Assembly: GCA_964571695.1 (NCBI GenBank) | Contig: CAZNDG010000011.1 | Coordinates: forward strand, 1 to 64,000 | Length of the DNA stretch: 64,000 nt | Direction: 5' to 3' | DNA from: UBA8958 sp964571695 | Lineage (GTDB): Bacteria; Desulfobacterota; Syntrophia; Syntrophales; UBA8958 | In this document: piece by piece, positions 15,204-24,394 of the stretch | How the letters are laid out: every line of letters begins with the position of its first letter | How positions within the stretch are numbered: the first letter of the stretch is position 1 | Notes under the pieces: model-generated | What the model was told of the DNA's origin: nothing | What the model saw: the letters and a program-made list of their open reading frames with translations, nothing else | The model's database searches: none | Translations under genes and position numbers: made by a program

Positions 15204-17150
15204 CTATTTTCCATCCGATACATCCCGAAGTATTAACGTTAGCCTTTGAAGTTCCTCTTTTTCGGGGCTTCTGTCCCGGTAATAAATATCTTCGAACATC
15301 CGGATGAATTTCCTCCCCTCGTCTTGCAACCTGCCGGCCGGGATGCCGGCCATGAATTCTTCCAGGCCCATCCAGGGCGGTCGGGACATCCCCCGTCGTT
15401 CCAAGCCGGCGATAAATTCCCGCAGGAGTCTTTCCTCCGCCGACGGACGGCGATGCATCCTCCACCTCCTGATGAGGAACAGGGTTAGAATCGCAAGGGC
15501 CGCCACCGGCAGCGGCCAGAGCAGACGAAGCGCTTCTCGTCCGTTCGGGTAGAAATGCCTGGGAAGCCAGGCACCGGCGGTGATGGAAGTCAAAAGTGCA
15601 TATTGCTGCTGTAAATCGTAACTTATGACATGACGAATCCAATAGTAATCGAGAATGTCCAAAGTCATCCGCAGCCGGAACAGAAAACGATTCCAGGCCG
15701 TACCCGTAATTTCCGACCGGATCGGCGGAGTCGGATCATACCGCACCCACCCCTGACCAGGCAAAAACGCCTCCACCCAGACATGGGCATGACGCTGTTT
15801 TACCGAGTAGTAACGACCCATTACATGGTAATATCCACCTCGATAGCCGCCGATGAGGCGGGCGGGCACCCCTTGCGTACGGAGCAGCACCGCCATGGCC
15901 GAGGCGAAATACTCGCAGTTGCCGGCCTGACGGCGAAAAAGGAATTCATTTAAAGGAGAGGAAGAAAGGGGAAGGCTTTCCATGGTGTAGCTGAAGGGTG
16001 GCGAGCGAAGGTAATTTATAATGGCCCCCGGTTTTTCCCCTTGCGCCCTGCCCTTCCCCAATGCCTCCCCGAGTCGCCGGATCTCCCCCTGACCGGGCGG
16101 CAACGACAAAAACCGCTCCATATCTTCATCGACCGCCGGTTCCCGATCCGTCAGGATGGATGTGGCAACATAACTGATTTTTCTGTTCAACCGATCACGG
16201 GCTTGAAAGGTCCGGTCATCGAAACGGCGAAGGTTTCGATAGCCCAAGTAGTGTGGTTTTTCCAGGGCAAAGAGGGTCTGATATTCCGTGGGTTCAAGAT
16301 ATATGGTATAGGAAACGCGCACTCCCGGCAAAGGGGGAACCTGCCTTGCCTCTCGCGCGGCTCCGGAATCACGCCAGGAGAGGCCGTCAAAATCGTCGAA
16401 GACCATGCCCCGCCAGTAGAGAAACCTCTCCTCCTGCCGCTCCATATCGGCACGAAAAACCAGACTGTCGTCAATCTGAATCAGGCTTACGTTGCCGAGG
16501 CGGACCTGGTCGGAAAAACCGCTGGCGGCCTGGACCGGGTGGGTCAAGAATCCGAACAGTGGGTAGCCGGTCCGGGGCAGAATGATAAATAGCAACAGGG
16601 CCAGCGGCAACGCCAGCGCAGGAATGGCCAGGCCCTGGAAGATCAGGGTCCGGAGATTTTTCCAAGGCATTGTCTGAGCCGCTTTTTCCCGTTCAAAAGA
16701 CAGCAGGACGGCCGCCGGGCCCATCAACAGAATGAGGGCGGCCAGATAGAAAAAAAACGCCACATCAAGAGACAAAAGTGAAGAACCGGCGACAAGCAGG
16801 GTGGACAGGGCGTAGATTTGCAGATAGTCTCGGGGACCGTTTCTGTCGAGAAATTTCAATCCCAGCAGCAAAAGAAGCGTCTCCAGACCCGGCAGCACGA
16901 TATCCTGGGCGGAAAATCTAAACAGACCCCGCAAGACAAAAATCACGGATAGGATCTTGACGGTACCGTCGATTTTCGGAAGGCGCAAGATTCTGTCTCC
17001 GGCCCCGGCTATAGTCATCATGGCAAGAAACGCCATATTGAACGGCAATCCCATCAGTGGCGCAGTGGCGAGAAAACCGACGCCGGCAGCGAGGTAGGTC
17101 AAGACATTCAGAAATGTTTTAACTTTGTAACGGCGTTTCATTGCTGCCAT
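15204..17150 (-). CDS. Membrane transglutaminase-like protein (TgpA/DUF3488 family)
   Basis: A 648-residue inner-membrane protein. About seven hydrophobic segments fill residues 10-200, followed by an extracytoplasmic transglutaminase-like domain with the catalytic triad visible as Cys 412 (GNCEYFASAM), His 456 (RHAHVWVEAF) and Asp 472 (RYDPTPP). A further membrane helix lies near 550-570 and a short cytoplasmic tail follows. The family is usually found with MoxR and DUF58 proteins, as here. The start at 17150 (or ATG at 17141) overlaps the DUF58 gene by 22-32 bases. The biochemical role is not established; TgpA is essential in Pseudomonas. Confidence 0.85.
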   Translation of the reverse strand: MAAMKRRYKVKTFLNVLTYLAAGVGFLATAPLMGLPFNMAFLAMMTIAGAGDRILRLPKIDGTVKILSVIFVLRGLFRFSAQDIVLPGLETLLLLLGLKFLDRNGPRDYLQIYALSTLLVAGSSLLSLDVAFFFYLAALILLMGPAAVLLSFEREKAAQTMPWKNLRTLIFQGLAIPALALPLALLLFIILPRTGYPLFGFLTHPVQAASGFSDQVRLGNVSLIQIDDSLVFRADMERQEERFLYWRGMVFDDFDGLSWRDSGAAREARQVPPLPGVRVSYTIYLEPTEYQTLFALEKPHYLGYRNLRRFDDRTFQARDRLNRKISYVATSILTDREPAVDEDMERFLSLPPGQGEIRRLGEALGKGRAQGEKPGAIINYLRSPPFSYTMESLPLSSSPLNEFLFRRQAGNCEYFASAMAVLLRTQGVPARLIGGYRGGYYHVMGRYYSVKQRHAHVWVEAFLPGQGWVRYDPTPPIRSEITGTAWNRFLFRLRMTLDILDYYWIRHVISYDLQQQYALLTSITAGAWLPRHFYPNGREALRLLWPLPVAALAILTLFLIRRWRMHRRPSAEERLLREFIAGLERRGMSRPPWMGLEEFMAGIPAGRLQDEGRKFIRMFEDIYYRDRSPEKEELQRLTLILRDVSDGK

Positions 17151-17961
17151 AGACGGCCAATGCCTTCAGCAACTTGCGTTTGTGTTCCCGTGACGGTTCC
17201 GGATGATATAGTAGCCCGCCGATCCGCAGGCCCACAGGCTGCGTATTTTTCATGGTTTTCTTGATCAGATGGCATATGTGGGACAGTTTCTTTTCCACAT
17301 CCCCTCCGGGTAATGCGTCAAAATTTAGCAGCAACGGCTCCGATTCCGACATCCCCAGGTCCTTGGTCTTCAAATTTCCGGTTCTGGCGCTGGCCTTCCA
17401 GTGAATGAACCGGAGCGGATCGCCGGCCTGATAATCCCTTACGGATATGAACTCGCCCTCGAAGCCGGGGTCCTGGCGCTCCGAGTCACCCTGTCGGCGC
17501 CGCGCATATGCGCTTTCCCGGGGGAAAGGTCCGAGCCGGGGATGTGGCATGACAATAACCCTTGCCACTGATAAGGGCAGCTCCCGGTAGCGAATGAAAA
17601 AGCTGAAGGGAAAAGGACTGGCCAGATGAAAACGGGGCAATTGATGCCGGCCCCGTTCCTCCCATCGCCAGTCGATAAGTGCGGAGGTCGTGGCGTTAGG
17701 GGGTAGAAAACTGAACAGGACGGTCGCGTCCCCGCATTCCGCCTTCAGGAGAAAGGCGGGATAACGGGTTCGCCGATTGCGGATTTGGATCGACAGCGGA
17801 GTCTCGCATCCCGCGTACACCTCGTCGGGGGCCTGGAGGCTCAACTCCAGATTCTGGAGGTTGTAGCGGCCGAAGAAACCGGATACGGACAGCAAACTCA
17901 ACAGCGCCGCCACAAGCAAATAGATGAGATTGTTGCCGGTATTGACGGCCGCGATCCCCAA
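17119..17961 (-). CDS. DUF58 (von Willebrand-like) protein of a MoxR operon
   Basis: Protein of at least 280 residues with N-terminal membrane segments and the DUF58 core RDYQAGDPLRFIHWKASAR near residue 175, often described as part of MoxR-linked chaperone or metal-insertion systems. The annotated start is a TTG at 17961. The frame continues upstream with a typical DUF58 N-terminus (ITAAGWTYIILTLFLG, to 18003) but no ATG, GTG or TTG there. Either the TTG is used or an ATT at 18003-18001 is the start, directly after the moxR stop. It overlaps the transglutaminase gene at its 3' end. Confidence 0.82.
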   Translation of the reverse strand: MGIAAVNTGNNLIYLLVAALLSLLSVSGFFGRYNLQNLELSLQAPDEVYAGCETPLSIQIRNRRTRYPAFLLKAECGDATVLFSFLPPNATTSALIDWRWEERGRHQLPRFHLASPFPFSFFIRYRELPLSVARVIVMPHPRLGPFPRESAYARRRQGDSERQDPGFEGEFISVRDYQAGDPLRFIHWKASARTGNLKTKDLGMSESEPLLLNFDALPGGDVEKKLSHICHLIKKTMKNTQPVGLRIGGLLYHPEPSREHKRKLLKALAVYGSNETPLQS

Positions 17962-18008
17962 GAAAAGGGTCAGGATGATATAGGTCCAGCCGGCGGCGGT
18001 AATGCTTA

Positions 18009-18941
18009 CTACGCCGGGACGGCCACTTCGTTGAGGAGGGATTTTACAAACTCCTGCTTCGCGATTTGCTCGTAGTCCTCTTTAAGAAGGATACGATGTG
18101 TAATTGTATAGGGAGCCAATTCCCGGATATCTTCCGGTATCACATAATCCCGGCCGCTGAAAAAGGCCAGGGTCTTGGCGGCCGTGGCAATAGCCAGGGA
18201 GCCCCGGGTGGAAATGCCGGCGCGGACGTAAGGATGCCGCCGCGTTACCGCGGCGATCTTCAAAAGGTAATCGTATATCTTCTCGGATACATATACTCCG
18301 TTCTTGATGTGCTCATGGATGCCGAGGACCTCTTCGTGCTGCATTATCGTCTCCATCCCCTCGAGATCCTGGCGGGTGCTTCCCTGCTTGAGGATGGCCA
18401 TCTCCTCGTCCCGGGATGGATAACCGATGCTGATCTGCATCATGAAACGATCCATCTGCGACTCCGGCAGCGGGAAGGCCCCGAAATGCTCCACTGGATT
18501 CTGGGTGGCGATGACGAAAAAGGGCTGGGGATGACGGTAAGTCTTTCCTTCTATGGTGGTCTGCTTTTCCCCCATGGCCTCCAGAAGGGCGCTCTGGGTC
18601 TTGGGGGTGGCCCGATTTATTTCATCGACCAGGACGATGTTATTGAAGATGGGGCCGGGATGGAAGATAAAATCGCCTGTGTTCTTGTTGTACACGGAGA
18701 CGCCGGTGATATCCGTAGGCAAAAGATCGCTCGTACACTGAATGCGGCCGAAGCTTAGTCCCAGGACCCGGGAGAGGGCCAGCGCCAGGGTCGTCTTCCC
18801 GAGGCCGGGAATATCCTCGATCAGAAGATGTCCCCGGGAGCAGCAGGTGATGAGAGCCAACTTAAGCGCCGTTTCCTTTCCGTAGAGATAACGGGACAGG
18901 TAGGCAAGGATCCGGGTTATCTTTCCGTTTGTTATTTCCAT
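18009..18941 (-). CDS. MoxR-family AAA+ ATPase
   Basis: A 310-residue ATPase with Walker A EDIPGLGKTTLA near residue 43, Walker B IVLVDEINRA, sensor motif ATQNPVEHFGAFPLPESQ and the MoxR lid domain. MoxR proteins act as chaperone-like partners of VWA or DUF58 proteins in assembling other enzymes or envelope complexes. It overlaps the upstream activase gene by 10 bases and precedes the DUF58 gene, so the four genes activase-moxR-DUF58-transglutaminase form one tight unit. Whether the ATPase helps load or mature the activase is speculation. Confidence 0.9.
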   Translation of the reverse strand: MEITNGKITRILAYLSRYLYGKETALKLALITCCSRGHLLIEDIPGLGKTTLALALSRVLGLSFGRIQCTSDLLPTDITGVSVYNKNTGDFIFHPGPIFNNIVLVDEINRATPKTQSALLEAMGEKQTTIEGKTYRHPQPFFVIATQNPVEHFGAFPLPESQMDRFMMQISIGYPSRDEEMAILKQGSTRQDLEGMETIMQHEEVLGIHEHIKNGVYVSEKIYDYLLKIAAVTRRHPYVRAGISTRGSLAIATAAKTLAFFSGRDYVIPEDIRELAPYTITHRILLKEDYEQIAKQEFVKSLLNEVAVPA

Positions 18942-19723
18942 GCCAAAAAAGCCGCCCCGAGGGCGCCGTTGATCTGCGCATAAGGGGATACCGTTATGGT
19001 TAGGCCCAGTTTTTCTTTCAGTGCGGTCACAACTCCCCGGTTCTTGGCCACCCCGCCGGTCATCATGACGGGCCCGCGCAAACCGATCCTCCTGGCCATG
19101 GCCGCCACGCGGGCGCCGACGGCATCATGGATCCCGGCGACGATGTCTTCCCGGGCGGTCCCCTTGGCGATCAGCGAAATCACTTCCGATTCCGCAAAAA
19201 CCGTACAGATGCTGCTTATCTTGGCCGGTTCGTCTGCCTGCCCGGATAGATCGCCGAAAGCGTCGAGGTTTACCTCCATTGCCCGGGCCATAACTTCAAG
19301 AAATCGTCCCGTCCCGGCCGCGCATTTGTCGTTCATCGTGAAGTTGCTCACCTTGCCCCGGTCGTCCAAAAGTATGGCCTTGCTGTCCTGGCCGCCGATG
19401 TCAATGACGAATCTTATGGCGGGATCTTGAAAGTAGGCGCCCGCGGCGTGGCAGAGGATCTCCGTCCGGTCTTCATGAGCCACGGCCACACTTTTACGAC
19501 CATAGCCGGTGGCAATGATTCTCGTCAGGTTCTCCAGCGCCAGGGAGGCTTCGGTCAGGGTGGCATCCACCACCTTTTTCACCGCCGCCTCCATATTGTA
19601 GCCCGTAAAGGTCGTAGCGGAGCCGAAAAGCCTGCCGTCCCTCATCAGGGCCGCTTTGGTGGTAATGGAACCGACGTCGATTCCAAGGGTAAAGATGTGA
19701 TTGCTTGAATTTTGTTTTGACAT
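18932..19723 (-). CDS. hgdC: 2-hydroxyacyl-CoA dehydratase/benzoyl-CoA reductase activase (HgdC/FldI/BadF-like)
   Basis: ATP-dependent one-electron donor (archerase) of the ASKHA fold, 263 residues, which reduces a partner dehydratase or reductase at low potential. Motifs are GIDVGSITTKAAL near the N-terminus, IATGYGR, FVIDIGGQDSKAI, NDKCAAGTGRFLE and SSICTVFAESEV, then MTGGVAKN. The Cys of DKCAAGTG and of SICTVF are the two ligands that, in the homodimer, hold the bridging [4Fe-4S] cluster. The likely partners are the two HgdB-like subunits at 24395-26834. It is first in an operon with moxR, DUF58 and transglutaminase genes. Confidence 0.9.
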   Translation of the reverse strand: MSKQNSSNHIFTLGIDVGSITTKAALMRDGRLFGSATTFTGYNMEAAVKKVVDATLTEASLALENLTRIIATGYGRKSVAVAHEDRTEILCHAAGAYFQDPAIRFVIDIGGQDSKAILLDDRGKVSNFTMNDKCAAGTGRFLEVMARAMEVNLDAFGDLSGQADEPAKISSICTVFAESEVISLIAKGTAREDIVAGIHDAVGARVAAMARRIGLRGPVMMTGGVAKNRGVVTALKEKLGLTITVSPYAQINGALGAAFLAWK

Positions 19724-19925
19724 ATACTTGTGGTCATTTTCTTTTGTGGGCCACGGCTTTATCGACCCGGCCCCGAACCGCGATCAGGACCGTTTGCCTT
19801 GCCTTTTCGCGTCTGGAGCATTCTCCCGCCAAGGTGACGGTCCCCTGTGTACCATAAAACCTATTCCTTTTCATCTTGAGTTGTTTAGAAAAAAGAGTAT
19901 ATTTTATTTACGGCAATAATTATTT

Positions 19926-20078
19926 GATGAACTCGTAAAAAGTCATCATTGAGACGACGATGTAAAAAGCTCCAGAGGCAAGGCGCGCGAATCCTGAGGA
20001 TTGAGACGTACTTGGGCGTACGTCGCAGTGACGAAGGATGAAGCGCAACGCCGCATTTGGACTTTTTACGATGTCGTC
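19926..20078 (-). mobile_element. 153-bp MITE-like element, copy 2
   Basis: Reverse-oriented copy of the element at 39-191, same length, three differences by eye. It is flanked by a direct repeat TTATTT (19920-19925 and 20079-20084), consistent with a 6-7-bp AT-rich target duplication. It lies in the 460-bp gap between the activase gene and the start of the acetate-kinase fusion. The rest of that gap (19724-19919 and 20085-20170) shows no gene; TATATT near 19899-19904 could be part of a plus-strand promoter that the insertion now separates from the fusion gene. Confidence 0.8.
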
Positions 20079-20183
20079 TTATTTAAATTAGCATAAATTT
20101 CAACACTTTTATTTCGGGACGGATTTTCCACCCCAGACAAAGATTTACAACCGCATCACGACCAATTGTCAGGAGGCAGCGAT

Positions 20184-22514
20184 ATGGAATTAGCCAAGTT
20201 CTTCCAATCAATCGACATCCTTGCCGATTTAAAAAAAGAAGACCTCGAATTTCTGGCCGCCAATTCCCAACTGATCGAATTTCCCCCCGCGGCCGTAATC
20301 ATCAACACCGGCGAAATCGGGCGTTTTCTCTGGCTGGTATATGAGGGGGAAGTGGATGTAACCCTTCCCGACGACAAGGGCCAGGAGAAGGTATTGGCCT
20401 CCCTGGAAAGGGGATCCTTTTTCGGGGAGATGTCGATCCTCACCGGTGAGCCGGCGGCGGCGAATGTAATCTCTTCCCGGAGCAGCAAGGTAGTGAAGAT
20501 TCCCCGGGAAGTAATCACTCAAGTCGTGTCCCGAAACCCCAAAACCCTGATGAAAGTTACCAGGATCATCACCAAACGCCTTCTGGAAGACGAAAAGTTC
20601 ATTGAGGAAATGAGAAGGCGACGCCTGGCCCACAGCCGTAACGAAGACCCCTACGATTTGAATTTTTCTTCCGTTGCGGAACCGATGAAAATCCTCGTAG
20701 TGAACAGCGGCAGCTCTTCACTGAAATATTCTTTTTTCGACACCACCAAAAAGGAATCCCTGCTGGACGGTATGGTGGAAAAGATCGGGTCCGGAGCCGC
20801 CGTACACATCGTCAAGAAGGCCGGCCTGAAGACCACCCTGCCCGCCGACGGCATCGCCACGGTTGGCGATGCCTTTCATGCCATGGTCCGGGCGCTTGCC
20901 GACGAAGAACAAGGCGTCGTAGGGGATGTGCGGCGCATCTCCGCCGTGGGTCATCGGGTTGTCCACGGAGGCCAACGCTTCTCCAGTTCCATGACCATCA
21001 ATGACGAAGTCCTGTCCGCCATCAAAGAATGCATACCCATTGCCCCCCTCCATAACCCTTACAATCTCGAGGGGATCGAGACGCTGAAAACACTTCTCCC
21101 CGGGGTGCCCCAGGTCGCGGTGTTCGATACGTCCTTTCATCTCAACATGCCGGAGGCCGCCTACCGTTACGCCCTGCCCATGGAGCTATGTGACGAAGAG
21201 CAGATCAGGCGGTTCGGTTTTCATGGCACCAATCACCGTTTCGTATCTCTCAGCGCAGCCACGTCACTGAAAATTCCCATCGGCGATCTCAAGATCATCT
21301 CCTGTCATCTGGGCAGCGGGGCCTCCGTATGCGCCGTGGATCACGGGCGAAGCATCGATACGAGCATGGGCATGACGCCCCTGGAGGGTCTGGTAATGGG
21401 AACCCGGGGCGGGGACGTGGACCCCGGAGCACTGCTCCATCTGATGCGCCATGCCGGCATGACTTACGACGATCTCGACCGGATCCTGAACAAGGAAAGC
21501 GGTCTCAAGGGACTCAGCGGCAAGAGCAACGATATGCGGGAAGTCCTTGAAGCGGCGGAAGGTGGAGATATGCGCTGCAAGATGGCCCTCAGCGTATTTT
21601 GCTATCGGGTCAAAAAATACATCGGCGCCTATGTAGCCGCCCTGGGAGGCTTGGACGTCCTCATCTTTACCGGGGGTATCGGGGAAAACTCCCCGGAAAT
21701 CCGTGCCCGCATCTGCCAGGGAATGGAGGTCTTCGGGATTGCCGTTACCGATGACATCAATCGCAAAACCGTGGCCATGCGGGGGCAGATCGTCGATATT
21801 TCCGATCCTTCCGCCAAGATCCGCGTTTTGGTCGTGCCTGCCGACGAGGAGCGGATGATCGCCCGGGAAACCGTGCATGCCCTGGGAAGATCCCTCGCCG
21901 TGAGCGAGTTGGAGAGGCTTCAGTCCAAAGCGATTCCCCTCAGCATTTCGGCGCATCATGTCCATTTGTCTCCCGATGATTTCACGGCCCTTTTCGGCCC
22001 CGGACGTTCCTTGACGCCGCGTTCGGAACTGAGTCAGCCCGGCCAGTTCGCCGCCGTGGAAACGGTAAATCTCGTCGGGCCCAAAGGCCGGATTGAAAAG
22101 GTGCGAATCCTGGGCCCCCTGAGAAAAGAGTCACAGGTGGAAATCGCCCGCACCGAACAGTTTCGCCTGGGCATCGATGCCCCCATCCGGGATTCCGGCG
22201 ACATCGAAGGGACGCCCGGCGTCGTCATGGAGGGAGAAGCGGGAACGGTTACCCTGGAGAAGGGGGTCATCTGCGCCAAACGTCACATCCACATCTCTCC
22301 GGAAGAGGCCCTGAGTCTGGGACTTCGAGACAAGGACGTGGTCATGGTGAAGGTCAAGGGGGTGCGGGAACTGATATTCGGCGACGTCCTAATCCGGGTC
22401 AATCCCAGTTACCGCCTGGACATGCATCTGGACACCGACGAAGCGAATGCCGCTCAGATCTCCCCCGGCGCCGTGGGCTATATTGAAGCGATCCAGCATC
22501 GAAATTACGTGTAG
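20184..22514 (+). CDS. Cyclic-nucleotide-domain / acetate kinase / PduL phosphotransacylase triple fusion
   Basis: A 776-residue cytoplasmic protein with three parts. Residues 1-150: CRP-like cyclic-nucleotide-binding fold with the cassette FFGEMSILTGEPAAAN; the Arg expected in this cassette (as in GxPRSA) is Ala. Residues 168-570: complete acetate kinase beginning MKILVVNSGSSSLKYSF, with VFDTSFH, GFHGTNHR, MGTRGGDVDPG and FTGGIGENSP. Residues 585-776: PduL-type phosphotransacylase with metal-binding HHVHLSPDDF, KRHIHISPEEA and MHLDTDEANAA. One chain could turn acetyl-CoA (or propionyl-CoA) into acyl phosphate and then ATP plus acid, with a regulatory input. The start at 20184 follows AGGAGG at 20171-20176. 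It stands alone between a MITE and a convergent typA. Confidence 0.92.
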   Translation: MELAKFFQSIDILADLKKEDLEFLAANSQLIEFPPAAVIINTGEIGRFLWLVYEGEVDVTLPDDKGQEKVLASLERGSFFGEMSILTGEPAAANVISSRSSKVVKIPREVITQVVSRNPKTLMKVTRIITKRLLEDEKFIEEMRRRRLAHSRNEDPYDLNFSSVAEPMKILVVNSGSSSLKYSFFDTTKKESLLDGMVEKIGSGAAVHIVKKAGLKTTLPADGIATVGDAFHAMVRALADEEQGVVGDVRRISAVGHRVVHGGQRFSSSMTINDEVLSAIKECIPIAPLHNPYNLEGIETLKTLLPGVPQVAVFDTSFHLNMPEAAYRYALPMELCDEEQIRRFGFHGTNHRFVSLSAATSLKIPIGDLKIISCHLGSGASVCAVDHGRSIDTSMGMTPLEGLVMGTRGGDVDPGALLHLMRHAGMTYDDLDRILNKESGLKGLSGKSNDMREVLEAAEGGDMRCKMALSVFCYRVKKYIGAYVAALGGLDVLIFTGGIGENSPEIRARICQGMEVFGIAVTDDINRKTVAMRGQIVDISDPSAKIRVLVVPADEERMIARETVHALGRSLAVSELERLQSKAIPLSISAHHVHLSPDDFTALFGPGRSLTPRSELSQPGQFAAVETVNLVGPKGRIEKVRILGPLRKESQVEIARTEQFRLGIDAPIRDSGDIEGTPGVVMEGEAGTVTLEKGVICAKRHIHISPEEALSLGLRDKDVVMVKVKGVRELIFGDVLIRVNPSYRLDMHLDTDEANAAQISPGAVGYIEAIQHRNYV

Positions 22515-22532
22515 AAGTCAACCGGCAAGTCT

Positions 22533-24383
22533 TCACGACCATTTCTCTTCCCGGTAACGGGCCATCCGGACCTGGGCGTCCAATTCCTGCTTGCGGAGAC
22601 GGATGCTTTCCGGAGTAGCTTCGATGAGTTCGTCGGCGGCGATGAATTCGATGCACTGATCCAGAGACAGAAGCCGGGGAGGACGGAGGATTACCGTGGC
22701 ATCTGCCGTGGCGCTCCGCATGTTGGTAAGCTTCTTCTCCTTGACGATGTTTACGTTCAGATCCTGGGAGCGGTTCCTCTCTCCGATGATCATCCCGCCA
22801 TAGACTTCGGCGCCCGGGGCGATGATCAGTTCGCCGCGGTCGGCCATGGCGTGGCAGGCATATGCCGTCGTCCGTCCCGCCCGGTCGGCGACCAGGGCGC
22901 CGGTCAACCGCTGTGGAATGGCGCCGCACCAGGGCTCGTAACCTTCGAAGAGGCTGTTCATCACCCCCGCACCCTTTGTATCGGTGAGAAAGTGGCTGCG
23001 AAATCCGATGAGTCCCCGGGCGGGAATCAGAAAGATCATGTTCACCCGGCCGCGACCCTTGTTGACCAGATTGGCCATGCGGCCCTTTCGGATGGACAGC
23101 TTCTCCGTGACCACGCCGACGAATTCCTCCGGTATATCGAGAAAGACCCTTTCCACCGGCTCCAGGACCCGGCCACATTCTTCCTTGGTGATCACCCGGG
23201 GTTTGCTGACCATGAATTCGTAACCCTCCCGGCGCATGGTCTCGATGAGGATCGCCATCTGCAGTTCCCCGCGCCCGCAAACCTCGAAGGCATCCGCACG
23301 TTCCGTCGGTATCACCCGTAGGGCTACGTTCCTTAGACTTTCCCGTTCCAGCCGCTCTCGGAGGTGCCGGGAGGTGAGATATTTGCCTTCCCGGCCGGCC
23401 AGCGGACCATTATTGACATAAAAGATCATGGATACGGTCGGTTCGTCAACTTTTATTCTCGGCAGGGGGCGAGGATTGTCCAGCGCCGAGATGGTGTCGC
23501 CGATACTGATTTTTTCCACCCCCGCGAAGGCAACGATATCCCCTGATTCTACCCTATCCATGGCGATCTTCTTAAGACCGGAAAACGTGTAGAGGGCGGA
23601 AAAACCGACGCCCGGCACAACCACGTTTTCACCACAGAGGCTGTAGGAACGGTTCATCTCCAGGGTTCCGTTCATAAGTCGGCCGACGGCGATCTGGCCG
23701 ACATAGGGATCATAGTCAAGGTTGGTGATCAAAAACTGGGGCGGCGCATCGTCATCTCCATCGGGGCCGGGAATGGTGGTCAGGATCGTCTTGAACAGCG
23801 CCCCCAAATCCGCGGCCTCGTCACCCATTTTCCGGTGGGCAACGCCCCGCTTGGCCTGGGTGAAAAGAATGGGAAACTCTATCTGCTCTTCCGTGGCGTC
23901 AAGGTCGATGAACAGATCGTATACCTCGTTGACGACCTCTTCGATGCGGGCGTCGCTCCGGTCGATCTTATTGATGACGAGGATTATGGGCATGCGCCGT
24001 TCCAGGGCCTTTTTGAGGACAAAACGGGTCTGCGGCAGGGGTCCTTCACTGGCATCCACGAGGAGAATGGCGCCGTCGACCATGTTGAGACTCCGTTCCA
24101 CCTCACCGCCGAAGTCAGCGTGTCCCGGGGTATCGACGATATTGATCTTGACCTCGCCATAGCGAATGGCGGTGTTCTTGGCCATGATCGTAATCCCCCG
24201 CTCGCGCTCGAGATCGAGGGAATCCATCACCCGGTCCTCCATTGCCTGATGCTCCCTGAAGGCTCCGGTTTGCCTAAGCATGGCATCGACAAGGGTTGTC
24301 TTGCCATGGTCAACATGGGAAATAATAGCGATATTTCGAAGCTTTTCTTTTTTCAGTTGTCGGCCGTCGCCTTTCTCCAACAC
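22533..24383 (-). CDS. typA: Ribosome-associated translational GTPase TypA/BipA
   Basis: A 616-residue GTPase of the EF-G-like family that assists 50S assembly and stress adaptation. G1 SHVDHGKTTLVD, G2 RERGITI, G3 VDTPGHADFG, G4 NKIDR, the EF-Tu-like domain 2, the EF-G-like domain III/V and the BipA-specific C-terminal domain (GLIGFRSHFLTDTKG, ADRGELIIAPG, NVNIVKEKKLTNMRSA) are all present. The start is taken as GTG at 24383, 11 bases after the upstream HgdB-like gene; a start a few codons downstream is possible. It appears to be the last gene of that operon. Confidence 0.93.
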   Translation of the reverse strand: MLEKGDGRQLKKEKLRNIAIISHVDHGKTTLVDAMLRQTGAFREHQAMEDRVMDSLDLERERGITIMAKNTAIRYGEVKINIVDTPGHADFGGEVERSLNMVDGAILLVDASEGPLPQTRFVLKKALERRMPIILVINKIDRSDARIEEVVNEVYDLFIDLDATEEQIEFPILFTQAKRGVAHRKMGDEAADLGALFKTILTTIPGPDGDDDAPPQFLITNLDYDPYVGQIAVGRLMNGTLEMNRSYSLCGENVVVPGVGFSALYTFSGLKKIAMDRVESGDIVAFAGVEKISIGDTISALDNPRPLPRIKVDEPTVSMIFYVNNGPLAGREGKYLTSRHLRERLERESLRNVALRVIPTERADAFEVCGRGELQMAILIETMRREGYEFMVSKPRVITKEECGRVLEPVERVFLDIPEEFVGVVTEKLSIRKGRMANLVNKGRGRVNMIFLIPARGLIGFRSHFLTDTKGAGVMNSLFEGYEPWCGAIPQRLTGALVADRAGRTTAYACHAMADRGELIIAPGAEVYGGMIIGERNRSQDLNVNIVKEKKLTNMRSATADATVILRPPRLLSLDQCIEFIAADELIEATPESIRLRKQELDAQVRMARYREEKWS

Positions 24384-24394
24384 TCGGTTTGGTT

